Shown in pieces: positions 33,836-42,100 of a stretch of DNA of 64,000 bases. How positions within the stretch are numbered: the first letter of the stretch is position 1; every line of letters begins with the position of its first letter. The position numbers and the translations under genes were made by a program. Source of the DNA: JAUNSR01 sp036655355 (GTDB lineage: Bacteria > Bacteroidota > Bacteroidia > Bacteroidales > JAUNSR01); contig JAVVQG010000007.1 of the NCBI GenBank assembly GCA_036655355.1, positions 62,001 to 126,000 on the forward strand. The letters are read 5' to 3'. The notes beneath the pieces are model-generated. The model was given only the letters and a program-made list of their open reading frames with translations. It was not told where the DNA came from and ran no database searches.

Positions 33836-34861
33836 CTAATTCCAAATAAGTGATTTGATTTTACGGGCAATCTCAGAAGGATTGTCTTCGGGATGATAAA
33901 ACCGTACAGGAGTATGTTGTGTAAAATCCGCTAAAGATTTCGAATAACTTTTATCATAATACGCAAGTGCTATTGATGCTGCGTCCTTTAGGTTATCCTC
34001 ATTCAAAAGAGAAATTGCTTTCTTGGTATTTTCTAAACCCAATCGTTTCTTTATCCGAAGAAAAGCGGACTCCAATAATTCAGTTGAAAAAACACCATAT
34101 TCGCTAACCAAACGCTTCAGCCGTTCTTCTCTTGGAATCTCATAATAGACAATCCGTCCCTCTTTCATCTTAAGAAAGAAAAAATCCGGAATGGTAACGG
34201 CCCCGATAGTTGCACTTTCACACTCTAACCAAACTGGACGATCAGGTGAAAAAGAGTTCATCGCCTGGTGTATCCGATTAACGAAGGTCTCTGTAGAGGG
34301 TTGATTTTTTTGTCCAAGGTGCCCAAAAACCGAACCTTTATGATTCGCAAGTCCCTCTAGGTCTAAAACCTGCTCCCCCTCTTCTGATAAAGCATGGAGC
34401 ACATCAGTCTTTCCTGATCCGGTCATCCCTGCTATAATTATAAACTCCCAGGATTTTCCCTCAATGAGTTCTTTAAAACCCTGACGGTATGATTTGTAAC
34501 CTCCCGTTAGAATCACAGCACTCATTCCTGCCGTTCGCATTAACCACGCCATACTGGCGCTTCGCATGCCTCCGCGCCAACAATATAAAAACAAAGGTTT
34601 ATTTTTTGCTAGCGTTCTTACTTCCTTAACGAAGCGAGCCATTTTTGGACCGACAATCTCCAGTCCACGTTCAATCGCAGCTTCTGGAGACTGTTTTGTA
34701 TAAATCGTTCCAACTTCTGCCCGTTCATCATTATTAAATATCGGGATATTTACCGCTTCCGGAATATGCCCTTGTTCATATTCTAATGGGGTACGAACAT
34801 CTATGAGCACTCCATTTTTTGCTTGAGAAAGAAAGTCTTCCAATGGAAGGGTCTGATTCAT
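33836..34861 (-). CDS. mnmH: tRNA 2-selenouridine synthase
   Basis: 341 residues. N-terminal rhodanese domain with catalytic Cys94 in LYCWRGGMRSASM and a C-terminal P-loop domain with GMTGSGKT at 145-152. Replaces the sulfur of 2-thiouridine at the tRNA wobble position by selenium, using selenophosphate from SelD and a geranylated intermediate. First gene of the selenium operon; the operon therefore serves tRNA modification. No selA, selB or selC is in the window. Confidence 0.95.
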   Translation of the reverse strand: MNQTLPLEDFLSQAKNGVLIDVRTPLEYEQGHIPEAVNIPIFNNDERAEVGTIYTKQSPEAAIERGLEIVGPKMARFVKEVRTLAKNKPLFLYCWRGGMRSASMAWLMRTAGMSAVILTGGYKSYRQGFKELIEGKSWEFIIIAGMTGSGKTDVLHALSEEGEQVLDLEGLANHKGSVFGHLGQKNQPSTETFVNRIHQAMNSFSPDRPVWLECESATIGAVTIPDFFFLKMKEGRIVYYEIPREERLKRLVSEYGVFSTELLESAFLRIKKRLGLENTKKAISLLNEDNLKDAASIALAYYDKSYSKSLADFTQHTPVRFYHPEDNPSEIARKIKSLIWN

Positions 34862-34880
34862 AGTATTTGTTTTTATTAAA

Positions 34881-34888
34881 CAAATATA
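34881..34888 (-). promoter_or_regulatory. -7 box of the selenium operon
   Basis: On the minus strand TATATTTG (plus-strand CAAATATA) lies 20 bases before the mnmH start. No clear -33 element at the right distance. Confidence 0.45.
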
Positions 34889-34897
34889 CGCTAATTT

Positions 34898-35815
34898 CTA
34901 ATTGCTCTTTCTTTTCTCCGCCAAAGTTGCCATATAAACTCCGGCTAATATGAATATAGCAGAAATCACATTGACAACAGTCAGTCGAGCTTGTCCGGCA
35001 ATAACTGCGATTATGGCTGTTATCAATGGTTGAAGATATCCATACATCGCAATTGTTCTCCCTTTAATACATTTCATAGCTATCATATTCAACATAAAGG
35101 CTCCAAATGTTGCACCTAAGCCACTGAAGGCTAAGCGCAAATAGACTGTCCATGGAGCTAGTTGTGTAAATGCGGGAGCTTCCAAGAGATCTTTCAATCC
35201 GATAGGCAAAGAAAACAACGCTGCAAATCCAAAGATCCATTTCATCAGCGTTATAATGGAATACCGGCTCAAAACCGAAGCTGCAAAGGTTAGGTATAAA
35301 CCATATGATACCATTCCACATACAACAATGAGGTTTCCGATAAACGTATTCTGTTGCGTAGAGCCTTTGGCCGTACCTCCTAGAAAGAGCAATAGGAGAA
35401 CTCCTGCCATTCCGGCAAGAATTCCCCATATGTTCCAACGCCCAATCCTTACATGTTTAAAGACTCGGCTCAATAGCAAAACAATGACGGGAGTTGTCGT
35501 TACAATAATACCCACATCGATTGGAGAACTGTATTGTACTCCGATCGTGATTCCGCCTTGATTAAATAAAATACCAAATAACGCCGCAAGAATTAGAAGA
35601 AACTTATCCTTTTTAGTAACATGCTCTTTTTCAAAGAAAAATGAGAGTAACAAAGCCGCTACTGCAGCCAAACACATTCTAAGACTTACCAATCCGAATG
35701 CGTTGATCCAATCCGGTAACACACTTTTCATTATGGGAGCATCTATTCCGAAAATAAACATCATAGATGCGGCAGCAAAATTCCCTTTTATCTTTGAACG
35801 CTCCGATGGAATCAT
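34898..35815 (-). CDS. EamA/DMT-family transporter
   Basis: 305 residues with ten hydrophobic segments in two EamA repeats; the second repeat includes the FSGLGATFGAFMLNMIAMK and YGYLQPLITAIIAVIAG segments typical of these permeases. Predicted export of amino acids or metabolites across the inner membrane; the substrate is unknown. It precedes the selenium operon on the same strand with 36 bases between, and the operon's own -7 box lies in that gap. Confidence 0.85.
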   Translation of the reverse strand: MIPSERSKIKGNFAAASMMFIFGIDAPIMKSVLPDWINAFGLVSLRMCLAAVAALLLSFFFEKEHVTKKDKFLLILAALFGILFNQGGITIGVQYSSPIDVGIIVTTTPVIVLLLSRVFKHVRIGRWNIWGILAGMAGVLLLLFLGGTAKGSTQQNTFIGNLIVVCGMVSYGLYLTFAASVLSRYSIITLMKWIFGFAALFSLPIGLKDLLEAPAFTQLAPWTVYLRLAFSGLGATFGAFMLNMIAMKCIKGRTIAMYGYLQPLITAIIAVIAGQARLTVVNVISAIFILAGVYMATLAEKRKSN

Positions 35816-35905
35816 TGAATGATTATTAAATTTCTCATACTACGATCAATGAATGATTTCCCATTTTGTTACAGGAGAGTGAACGGGCTATTTAAGAATT
35901 CATCA

Positions 35906-36523
35906 TCAGAAATTAAACCACGGATAAGGTTCGTTCAGATAATTCAATGCTCTAGGAAGTCCGTCTCCGGGCAATAATTCCAATACGGGTTGAACTGAAG
36001 GATTAGAAGGATAAGATTTACCATTAAACTTCATGATGTGATATTCACCTCCGCTCAGAATAAACAGATCGTACCATCCCTGCGATTTCTTATCCGTATC
36101 GATTACGACAGGAGAATCTGAAACCGTAAACGTAGTAATGGGGTTTCCTTGATCATCGAGCAACAAGATCGTACAACCTCCTGATCCACAGAAATAAGGG
36201 CCGGTCAAACCAACAAAAATTTCATTTTTTGAATCTCCGTTCAAATCATATTGGAAGAAAATAAATTTTCTACTCTCTTCCGAAATGAGATTTTTACTCA
36301 GATCATCTTTGTACAAATCCCGTAGCGTTAAGCGTACCAGATTTTCGGTTTGTTCATTTGAAATATTTCCGGCATATTGCACCACTTCCGGAGGCATTGT
36401 GGGTTCTCCTACAGAAGTTACAGCGGTATCTTTTTGACTAACAGCTTCTTTCTTCGAAGAAGCTCCACAAGAAACCAACATTAATAATAAGCCTGAGGCT
36501 ATTAAAGATTGAATCAACTTCAT
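35906..36523 (-). CDS. lipoprotein with a calcium-loop-like DxNxD motif
   Basis: The frame is open from 36670, but the real start is 36523, giving a lipoprotein signal (MKLIQSLIASGLLLMLVSCG, Cys near residue 19); 205 residues. The motif DLNGDSKNEIFVG near the middle is a Dx[DN]xD calcium-binding-type loop as in dockerin or FG-GAP repeats, followed by PYFCGSGGCTILLLDD. Role unknown. Its leader has a hairpin at 36537-36561. Confidence 0.75.
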   Translation of the reverse strand: MKLIQSLIASGLLLMLVSCGASSKKEAVSQKDTAVTSVGEPTMPPEVVQYAGNISNEQTENLVRLTLRDLYKDDLSKNLISEESRKFIFFQYDLNGDSKNEIFVGLTGPYFCGSGGCTILLLDDQGNPITTFTVSDSPVVIDTDKKSQGWYDLFILSGGEYHIMKFNGKSYPSNPSVQPVLELLPGDGLPRALNYLNEPYPWFNF

Positions 36524-36536
36524 AATATACATATTT

Positions 36537-36561
36537 ACTTCGTGTTTATATAAAACGAAGT
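36537..36561. other. hairpin in the leader of the lipoprotein gene
   Basis: ACTTCGT (36537-36543) and ACGAAGT (36555-36561) pair with an AT-rich loop, 14 bases before the lipoprotein start codon on the minus strand. It could be an operator or an mRNA stability element. Confidence 0.4.
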
Positions 36562-36679
36562 TCGTAGAGGTTTGGTTTATCTTACCACAAAGAAATTTAA
36601 GAAACGGGAAAAGACGAACGAATTCACGACTCAATCTGTTATTACTAAGTAGACGAACCCTAATAACCATTTGATAACT

Positions 36680-37306
36680 ATGAGACTAATTGATGATTTA
36701 AAATGGAGATATGCCACTAAGTTATTTGACCCTCAAAAGAAGGTTTCAGAACAGGATATTGAATTATTGAAAGAAGCCATCAGGCTTTCACCCTCCTCCT
36801 TGGGTTTACAACCCTATGTTATATTTGAAATTTCTGATTCAAAGACCCGTATGCAACTTCGTGAAGTCAGTTGGGGCCAATCGGCAATTACAGATGCATC
36901 AAACCTGTTTGTTTTCTGTAATATGACGAACATTTCAAAGGAGTATCTTGAGGGTTTCGCTGAACTACAGCGAAAAGAGCGCGGAAGTGATGAGAAGTCC
37001 AAAGAGTCATACTTATCTTTTGTGACAGGCTTACTTTCAGGAATGTCTCCGGAAGAAATTCAGCTTTGGAGTTCAAAAGAGACATCGCTTGCAGTGGGAA
37101 TAGCTCTTGCCGCATGTGCGGAATTAAGAATAGACGCTTGTCCAATCGGGGGATTTGATCCTGCCGAATATAATCGGATTCTGAACCTTCCGATTCAGAA
37201 TTTAAATGCGACCTTGGCATTACCTGTCGGATACCGTTCGGCAGATGATAAATATCAATTCGCACAAAAGGTGCGCAAACCGATGGATCAGCTCTTCCGG
37301 AATTAA
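36680..37306 (+). CDS. nitroreductase family NAD(P)H-dependent oxidoreductase
   Basis: 208 residues from 36680 (MRLIDDLKWRYATKLFD). FMN-binding signs: RLSPSSLGLQPYVIFE near residues 33-48, and near the C-terminus PIGGFDPAEYNRIL with ALPVGYRSADDKYQ. Resembles NfsB/YdgI-type enzymes that reduce nitro compounds or quinones. Divergent from the lipoprotein gene and followed by the repeat/hairpin region. Substrate unknown. Confidence 0.88.
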   Translation: MRLIDDLKWRYATKLFDPQKKVSEQDIELLKEAIRLSPSSLGLQPYVIFEISDSKTRMQLREVSWGQSAITDASNLFVFCNMTNISKEYLEGFAELQRKERGSDEKSKESYLSFVTGLLSGMSPEEIQLWSSKETSLAVGIALAACAELRIDACPIGGFDPAEYNRILNLPIQNLNATLALPVGYRSADDKYQFAQKVRKPMDQLFRN

Positions 37307-37332
37307 GACAAACTCTCTTACATTCATAATCA

Positions 37333-37450
37333 TACCATTTTTCAAGGCCTTCTACGGATAGTATCAGCACCTTGAAAAATGGTATTTATAATTAACCCTA
37401 TTCTTACCATCTCGATTGGAACCGTAGTATCAGCACCTTGAAAAATGGTA
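37333..37450. repeat. hairpin plus 26-bp direct repeat between nitroreductase and katA
   Basis: TACCATTTTTCAAGG (37333-37347) pairs exactly with CCTTGAAAAATGGTA at 37370-37384. The 26 bases ending in that arm (TAGTATCAGCACCTTG..., 37359-37384) recur exactly at 37425-37450, 66 bases downstream. The first hairpin is a plausible bidirectional terminator; the extra copy looks like a partial duplication of it. Confidence 0.75.
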
Positions 37451-37464
37451 AATGTATTGAGTTT

Positions 37465-38955
37465 TTATAGATTCAGCCTTAAATTCAGGTTTAACAGAAC
37501 CGTAATTCGTTGGGCCAATTCAAGGTCGGCTTTTTCGAAAATGGCAAGCTGCCGTTTTATAATTTCATCTTGTTTATCCGTCTTTATCTTTGACATTGAA
37601 TCGGCGATCACTTCAACAAGTCGCTCTTTTTCACCTTCATTCATCACATCACGATATAGAATTCCGGGTTGCGTATAATAATCCTCATTACCGGCTCCTT
37701 TGTTCCGGTCAAACGCATCTACGGTGCAATCCTTTAGCTGTTCGGGCAATTGCTTGTATTTCTCATCCTGAACGATCCGATCAAAACTGTTCGGTCTATA
37801 ATTTGGAGAATCCCCTCCGTTCTGTCCAAAATTCATAAATCCATCGCGTGCGTAGTTGTGAACAGGAACAATTGGTCTGTTGACCGGAAGCATTTCATAG
37901 TTGACACCCAACCGATAACGGTGCGCGTCGGGATAGGCAAACAAACGGCCTTGTAACATCTTATCGGGAGAATAAGAGATACCATCCACAAAATTCCCCG
38001 GATTGAAAGCGGCTTCCTCTACATCCGTAAAATAATTCTCCGGAATCTTATTCAGCGTCATAACACCTACATCTATAAGTGGGAAATCTTTATGCGGCCA
38101 TACTTTTGTTACATCAAACGGATTATAAGGGAAGGCTTCCGCCTGCTCCGGTGTCATCACCTGTATTTTCAATGTCCAACTCGGGAAATCTCCTTTTTCA
38201 ATATGTTCAACCAGATCGCGTTGACACCAATTCGGATCTTTTCCCGCCATTTCCATTGCCGCATCGTTGGTGAAGCATTTAATCCCCTGATTGGTTTTAA
38301 AATGGAACTTAACCCATACCAATTCATTGTCTTTATTTATCAATGAGAATGTATGACTTCCATACCCGTTCATATTCCGATAGGTATATGGAATACCACG
38401 ATCACTCATTAATATCATTACCTGATGTAAACTTTCCGGATTAAGACTCCAAAAATCCCAGGCCATCGTCATATCCGGACAGTTTGTCTTAGGGTCTCGC
38501 TTCTGAGTATGAATAAAATCGGGGAATTTCTTTGCATCCTTGATAAAAAAGACCGGTGTATTGTTCCCTACCAAATCCCAATTTCCCTCTTCGGTATAAA
38601 ACTTAACCGCAAATCCGCGCGGGTCTCTTACCGTATCCGCGCTCCCCTTTTCTCCGCCAACCGTACTGAAGCGAATCAACATCTTCGTTTCTTTTCCAAT
38701 CGTATCAAAAATCTTGGCACGGGTAAACTTTGTTATGTCGTTTGTCACCTTAAACACCCCCATGGCACCTGAACCTTTTGCATGAACTACTCTTTCCGGT
38801 ATTCTTTCACGGTTGAAATGCGCTAATTTCTCAATTAAAAAACTGTCTTGTAAAACAACCGGACCGCGAGGGCCGGCGCTTTGTGAATCTTCATATGCAT
38901 AAACCGGAGCTCCCGAATCAGAAGTCAACAATTCTTTTTTTTCCTCTTTTTCCAT
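37465..38955 (-). CDS. katA: monofunctional haem catalase
   Basis: 496 residues from the ATG at 38955; the frame is open further upstream but the added part is not catalase-like. Catalytic His58 in ERVVHAKGSGAMG, the Asn in LVGNNTPVFFIKD, and the proximal haem Tyr in RLFAYPDAHRYRLG. Small-subunit clade catalase that disproportionates hydrogen peroxide in the cytoplasm. Divergent from the PepSY-TM gene; no OxyR site could be confirmed by eye. Confidence 0.96.
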   Translation of the reverse strand: MEKEEKKELLTSDSGAPVYAYEDSQSAGPRGPVVLQDSFLIEKLAHFNRERIPERVVHAKGSGAMGVFKVTNDITKFTRAKIFDTIGKETKMLIRFSTVGGEKGSADTVRDPRGFAVKFYTEEGNWDLVGNNTPVFFIKDAKKFPDFIHTQKRDPKTNCPDMTMAWDFWSLNPESLHQVMILMSDRGIPYTYRNMNGYGSHTFSLINKDNELVWVKFHFKTNQGIKCFTNDAAMEMAGKDPNWCQRDLVEHIEKGDFPSWTLKIQVMTPEQAEAFPYNPFDVTKVWPHKDFPLIDVGVMTLNKIPENYFTDVEEAAFNPGNFVDGISYSPDKMLQGRLFAYPDAHRYRLGVNYEMLPVNRPIVPVHNYARDGFMNFGQNGGDSPNYRPNSFDRIVQDEKYKQLPEQLKDCTVDAFDRNKGAGNEDYYTQPGILYRDVMNEGEKERLVEVIADSMSKIKTDKQDEIIKRQLAIFEKADLELAQRITVLLNLNLRLNL

Positions 38956-39099
38956 CACATCGTGTATTTTAATTAATAGAATAACAACTCTGTATAAAGA
39001 AGGTTTAATTTCTGTAAGGGCAACGAATAATAATGCCTTGTCACCTGCTTTATCCCTATAAATAGGGAGTAGTGGGAGTTCTTTTCCCAATAAAAGAGG

Positions 39100-39131
39100 A
39101 TTGAAAACCGTTATTCCCGTTTGTAATTTTG
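39100..39131 (+). promoter_or_regulatory. promoter of the PepSY-TM gene
   Basis: ATTG at 39100-39103 and a perfect -7 box TAATTTTG at 39124-39131 with 20 bases between, 38 bases before the start codon. Confidence 0.65.
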
Positions 39132-39169
39132 TACTATTAAATATTAATTCATACTAACAAATTTTATCT

Positions 39170-39679
39170 ATGAAACCTGTCCGTCATTATATGCGTGCTT
39201 TACATCGTGATTTGGGATTCTTCGCCATTGGTCTTACGCTGATTTATGCTTTGAGTGGTATTTTGTTAATGTTTCGTGGAACAGATTTTTTGAAGAAAGA
39301 AACCACGATCGAAAAAACATTATCCTCCGATATGAAAGGACAACAACTTCAAGAGGCCCTTAAACTCAGAAGATTTAAAGTGCTCAAAGAGGATGCCAAT
39401 ACGATCGTATTCAGTGAAGGCACCTATGAGAAGCAGAGCGGATTAGTTCATTATACCGTTAAAGAATACATCGCTCCATTCAACAAAATGGTTTCTCTTC
39501 ACAAAGTGAATTCAGGAAACCTACTCCACTGGTTTCTGGTAGGTTACGGTATTATTCTAACATTTCTTGCTGTTTCGGCTTTATGGATGTTCAAGCCTTC
39601 CAATAAAAATTTCAAAAGAGGAATGGTTTTAACGGTTGTAGGTGTTATCGTTTCAACTCTTTTCCTTCTTTTAGTTTGA
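39170..39679 (+). CDS. PepSY-associated TM family protein
   Basis: 169 residues: a first helix after RALHRDLGFF (typical His-containing start of PepSY_TM proteins), a periplasmic part of about 75 residues, then two helices near the C-terminus with LHKVNSGNLLHWFLVGYG. Related proteins occur beside siderophore receptors and act in the inner membrane, possibly in ferric reduction. This one is close to, but not within, the XusA/XusB-like pair. Confidence 0.75.
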   Translation: MKPVRHYMRALHRDLGFFAIGLTLIYALSGILLMFRGTDFLKKETTIEKTLSSDMKGQQLQEALKLRRFKVLKEDANTIVFSEGTYEKQSGLVHYTVKEYIAPFNKMVSLHKVNSGNLLHWFLVGYGIILTFLAVSALWMFKPSNKNFKRGMVLTVVGVIVSTLFLLLV

Positions 39680-39707
39680 GGTAGAATCACAATTTCCAAC
39701 CTCTTCT

Positions 39708-39747
39708 GGCTGTCTGAAAACGCATTGTTTTTTGGACAGCCTTTTTT
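39708..39747 (+). terminator. terminator after the PepSY-TM gene
   Basis: GGCTGTC (39708-39714) pairs with GACAGCC (39735-39741) and a T-run follows. Confidence 0.88.
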
Positions 39748-40255
39748 ATTTATCCCCGCTTGAGGGAGTAATTATTAAAGTTGCACCCTTGGGGGCGTTA
39801 ATCGTATCGCAATTAGGACTGAACCTTTTAGGAATCCTGCATTTTCTTCTAAAGAAGCATTATTTTTACTTCTTCAGTACTCTGAAGCGCCCTCTTCAGT
39901 GCTCTGAAGAGCCTTATTCAGTGCTCTGAAGCGCCTTCTTCAGTACTCTGAAGCGCCTTCTTCAGTACTCTGAAGCGCCTTCTTCAGTACTCTGAAGAGC
40001 CTTCTTCAGTGCTCTGAAGCGTCTTCTTCAGTACTTTGAAGAGCCTTCTTCAGTGCTTTGAAGAATCAGATATAGTTTGAGTCGATTTGATTTCACAGCT
40101 ATCACCAGAACGTTATTCCCCTCAACAGCTTAATCTAAATGCATCCCGAAAAGAATCTCCCTTTATCAATCCAAAATAGAATATACATCCCTTTCTTTAA
40201 GCTGCATCGCTTCCTCAACAAACTACTCTCTCGCAGATTTGATATATTATAAGAA
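39748..40255. other. 508-base non-coding stretch around the palindrome array
   Basis: No credible gene. About 120 bases lead to the nine-unit array at 39872-40063, and about 190 AT-rich bases follow it up to the DUF2147 remnant, including TTTG at 40238-40241. A short frame at 39732-39929 runs into the array and has no coding features. Confidence 0.6.
39872..40063. repeat. tandem array of nine 22-bp units, each a small palindrome
   Basis: Unit starts are at 39872, 39894, 39916, 39938, 39960, 39982, 40004, 40026 and 40048, with constant 22-base spacing. The core is CTTCAGTRCTCTGAAG (6-base arms around 4 bases), joined by 6-base linkers such as CGCCTT or AGCCTT. Single-base differences occur between units (for example A for C at 39916, T for C in units 8 and 9). 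There are no variable spacers, so it is not CRISPR. Confidence 0.92.
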
Positions 40256-40603
40256 GTGAAAACAACTAACAAATCTGATTATGAAAAAATGATTTTATCA
40301 ATGTTATTCCTCTTTTCAATGGGGATGATGCTGCATGCGCAAGATCTGTTGGGACAATGGACTAGTTATAAAAACGGGAAAGCACAATCCATCGTTGAGT
40401 TCTACGAGCAAGGAGGCGAATTTTACGGTAAGATTATCAAACTTATAAATCCGACTGAACCGAATCCACGGTGTAGTAAATGCAAAGGGGAATCTAAGAA
40501 CCAGCCGATTATCGGACTAGTGATTGTGCGCAACATGGTGCAGGTGGGAAATATCTATTCGCGGGGCACGATTATGGATCCGAGTGAAATAGGTATTGAA
40601 TAA
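40256..40603 (+). pseudogene. truncated DUF2147 family gene, probably decaying
   Basis: The protein has a signal peptide (MILSMLFLFSMGMMLHAQ) and the DUF2147 core: LGQWTSYKNGKAQSIVEFYE, FYGKIIKL, CSKCKGESKNQPIIGLVI and GTIMDP. Full members run about 140 residues and continue with a GKxYxC segment and a C-terminal RGYIG..GRT-type end; here it stops a few residues after TIMDP. At the start, ATGAAAAAATG (40281-40291) looks like an original ATGAAAAAAATG with one A lost, leaving either a GTG at 40256 or the ATG at 40289. Both ends are therefore damaged. Confidence 0.7.
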
Positions 40604-40634
40604 TGGCCACCCTCTCTTTTCGAAGAGGTGGCCA
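40604..40634. terminator. terminator between DUF2147 remnant and DUF4374 gene
   Basis: TGGCCACC (40604-40611) pairs with GGTGGCCA (40627-40634). The stem begins directly after the stop codon of the remnant. Confidence 0.8.
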
Positions 40635-40648
40635 TCTATTTTTGAAAT

Positions 40649-42034
40649 TTAATTGTTGGAATAGCTCAATTTGCCCACTCCCGTAATTTGTTCCGCCTCA
40701 ACCGTAAGGCCTTTTGTTGCCGTAGCCGTCTTTGGATCGATACGGTAAATAGCAGGTTGATTCCCATCGGTAGTCGTTACTGCCATGAATGCGAAACCAT
40801 TCTCTTTAAAAGGAGAGTTACCGAATCCGGAAATAACAGAGGCTTCCGGCATTCCTTTCACATAGGTTAGTTTTTTGCTTTCGCCATGATAAACAGCCAA
40901 TTCCTTCGCTATAAATCCTGTTTCTGTCAAAGGACGGTCATACATCAACAATAAGAAATAATCCTCTGCGATATGCCAGCATCTTAGAAACGATTTACCT
41001 TCCGTTTGTTCCTCAAGATTACAATAATAATTCGAATCGAACTCATCAGTCCCGGCCTTGATACGAACTACACCTGCAGGCAATGTCGTTTTCTGAACGG
41101 CTGCGGTCATTGTTTTTGCATAACTTGGCGAGAATACATATACATCGCCGTTGTCTGCTGCCCATATAGACTGATAATATTGAGAGCGGTAACGACCGGC
41201 TGCATAACTGATCTTGTCTGTTTTAATTAATTTCGGATTCTCAAAACTATTATCATTGTAAATAGCGATCCAAGCTTCATTTGGATATTGCGTCCATTGC
41301 AATTCCCCTTTTTCATAAGCACTGCTCGAACTTCCTCCCGATTCCTGTTTTACCAACTCCGGATATTTCACAAATTCTCCTTGATTCGCTTTTACCCCGT
41401 ATTTGCTCAAACCCATCGGCACAGGAGCCGAATAGATTTTGTCTTTCACCTGCAATATACCGGCCAAGGTAACGTACTCTCCGTTTCCTAAATAATTCTC
41501 GGAAAGAATCACATTCTGGTTCGTTTTAAATGTTTCTTCTTCAACATTTAGGTAAGAAAGAAGAAATCCTTTGGGCAAATATCCATTCTCATCCGCATAA
41601 GATGAATTCAGATCTCCTGTTGAAGACGTGATGATCTCGTTATTGTAAATGCCGAACGACGTAAATCGCTTGATCTCATAGGTGTTGTCTCTTTCCTCCA
41701 CTTTTCCTTGTGAATTCATCACATAGGAAGAGGTCAATCCGGCATTTCCCTGATTATAAACCAATCGGTAAAGGTATTTGTCTTTATAAAACACCCATTG
41801 TGTACCGCTTTCGGTAGTGAGGCCGTTGTTTTTTGTTGTAATAGTACCTTCTTCCAGTTTATCTGCAGTCAAAAGGTAATTGGCATCACTGACAGATGCT
41901 GCGACTACAAAACCGGAAATGGCTTGGTTTCCGTCATTCAGATCTTCCATGTTTGTTTTGGAATCTTCACAAGAAGTTGCCAGGGTAACACCTACCAAGG
42001 CACTCAGACTTAAATTTAAAATGTTTCTCTTCAT
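40649..42034 (-). CDS. DUF4374 surface lipoprotein, XusB-like
   Basis: 461 residues with a lipoprotein signal (LVGVTLATSCED, Cys near residue 22). The body is beta-propeller-like with repeated TxxxxxVFY/YxLVY strands, as in the DUF4374 family that includes the xenosiderophore-binding lipoprotein XusB of Bacteroides. It follows the receptor gene by 66 bases on the same strand. Inferred role: capture of ferric catecholate siderophores at the surface and delivery to the receptor. The third member, a long PepSY protein (XusC), is not in this operon. Confidence 0.8.
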   Translation of the reverse strand: MKRNILNLSLSALVGVTLATSCEDSKTNMEDLNDGNQAISGFVVAASVSDANYLLTADKLEEGTITTKNNGLTTESGTQWVFYKDKYLYRLVYNQGNAGLTSSYVMNSQGKVEERDNTYEIKRFTSFGIYNNEIITSSTGDLNSSYADENGYLPKGFLLSYLNVEEETFKTNQNVILSENYLGNGEYVTLAGILQVKDKIYSAPVPMGLSKYGVKANQGEFVKYPELVKQESGGSSSSAYEKGELQWTQYPNEAWIAIYNDNSFENPKLIKTDKISYAAGRYRSQYYQSIWAADNGDVYVFSPSYAKTMTAAVQKTTLPAGVVRIKAGTDEFDSNYYCNLEEQTEGKSFLRCWHIAEDYFLLLMYDRPLTETGFIAKELAVYHGESKKLTYVKGMPEASVISGFGNSPFKENGFAFMAVTTTDGNQPAIYRIDPKTATATKGLTVEAEQITGVGKLSYSNN

Positions 42035-42100
42035 TTGTATATAATTTATTATTTACCACTAAGGTCAAATGCGCCAACCGAATTCCTTCAGTTGGATATC

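Noticed and set aside
38956..39090. N-terminal extension of catalase
   Set aside because: The 45 extra residues are not catalase-like; the ATG at 38955 gives the standard N-terminus.
39872..40063. CRISPR array
   Set aside because: The 22-base step has fixed 6-base linkers, not unique spacers, and no cas genes are nearby.
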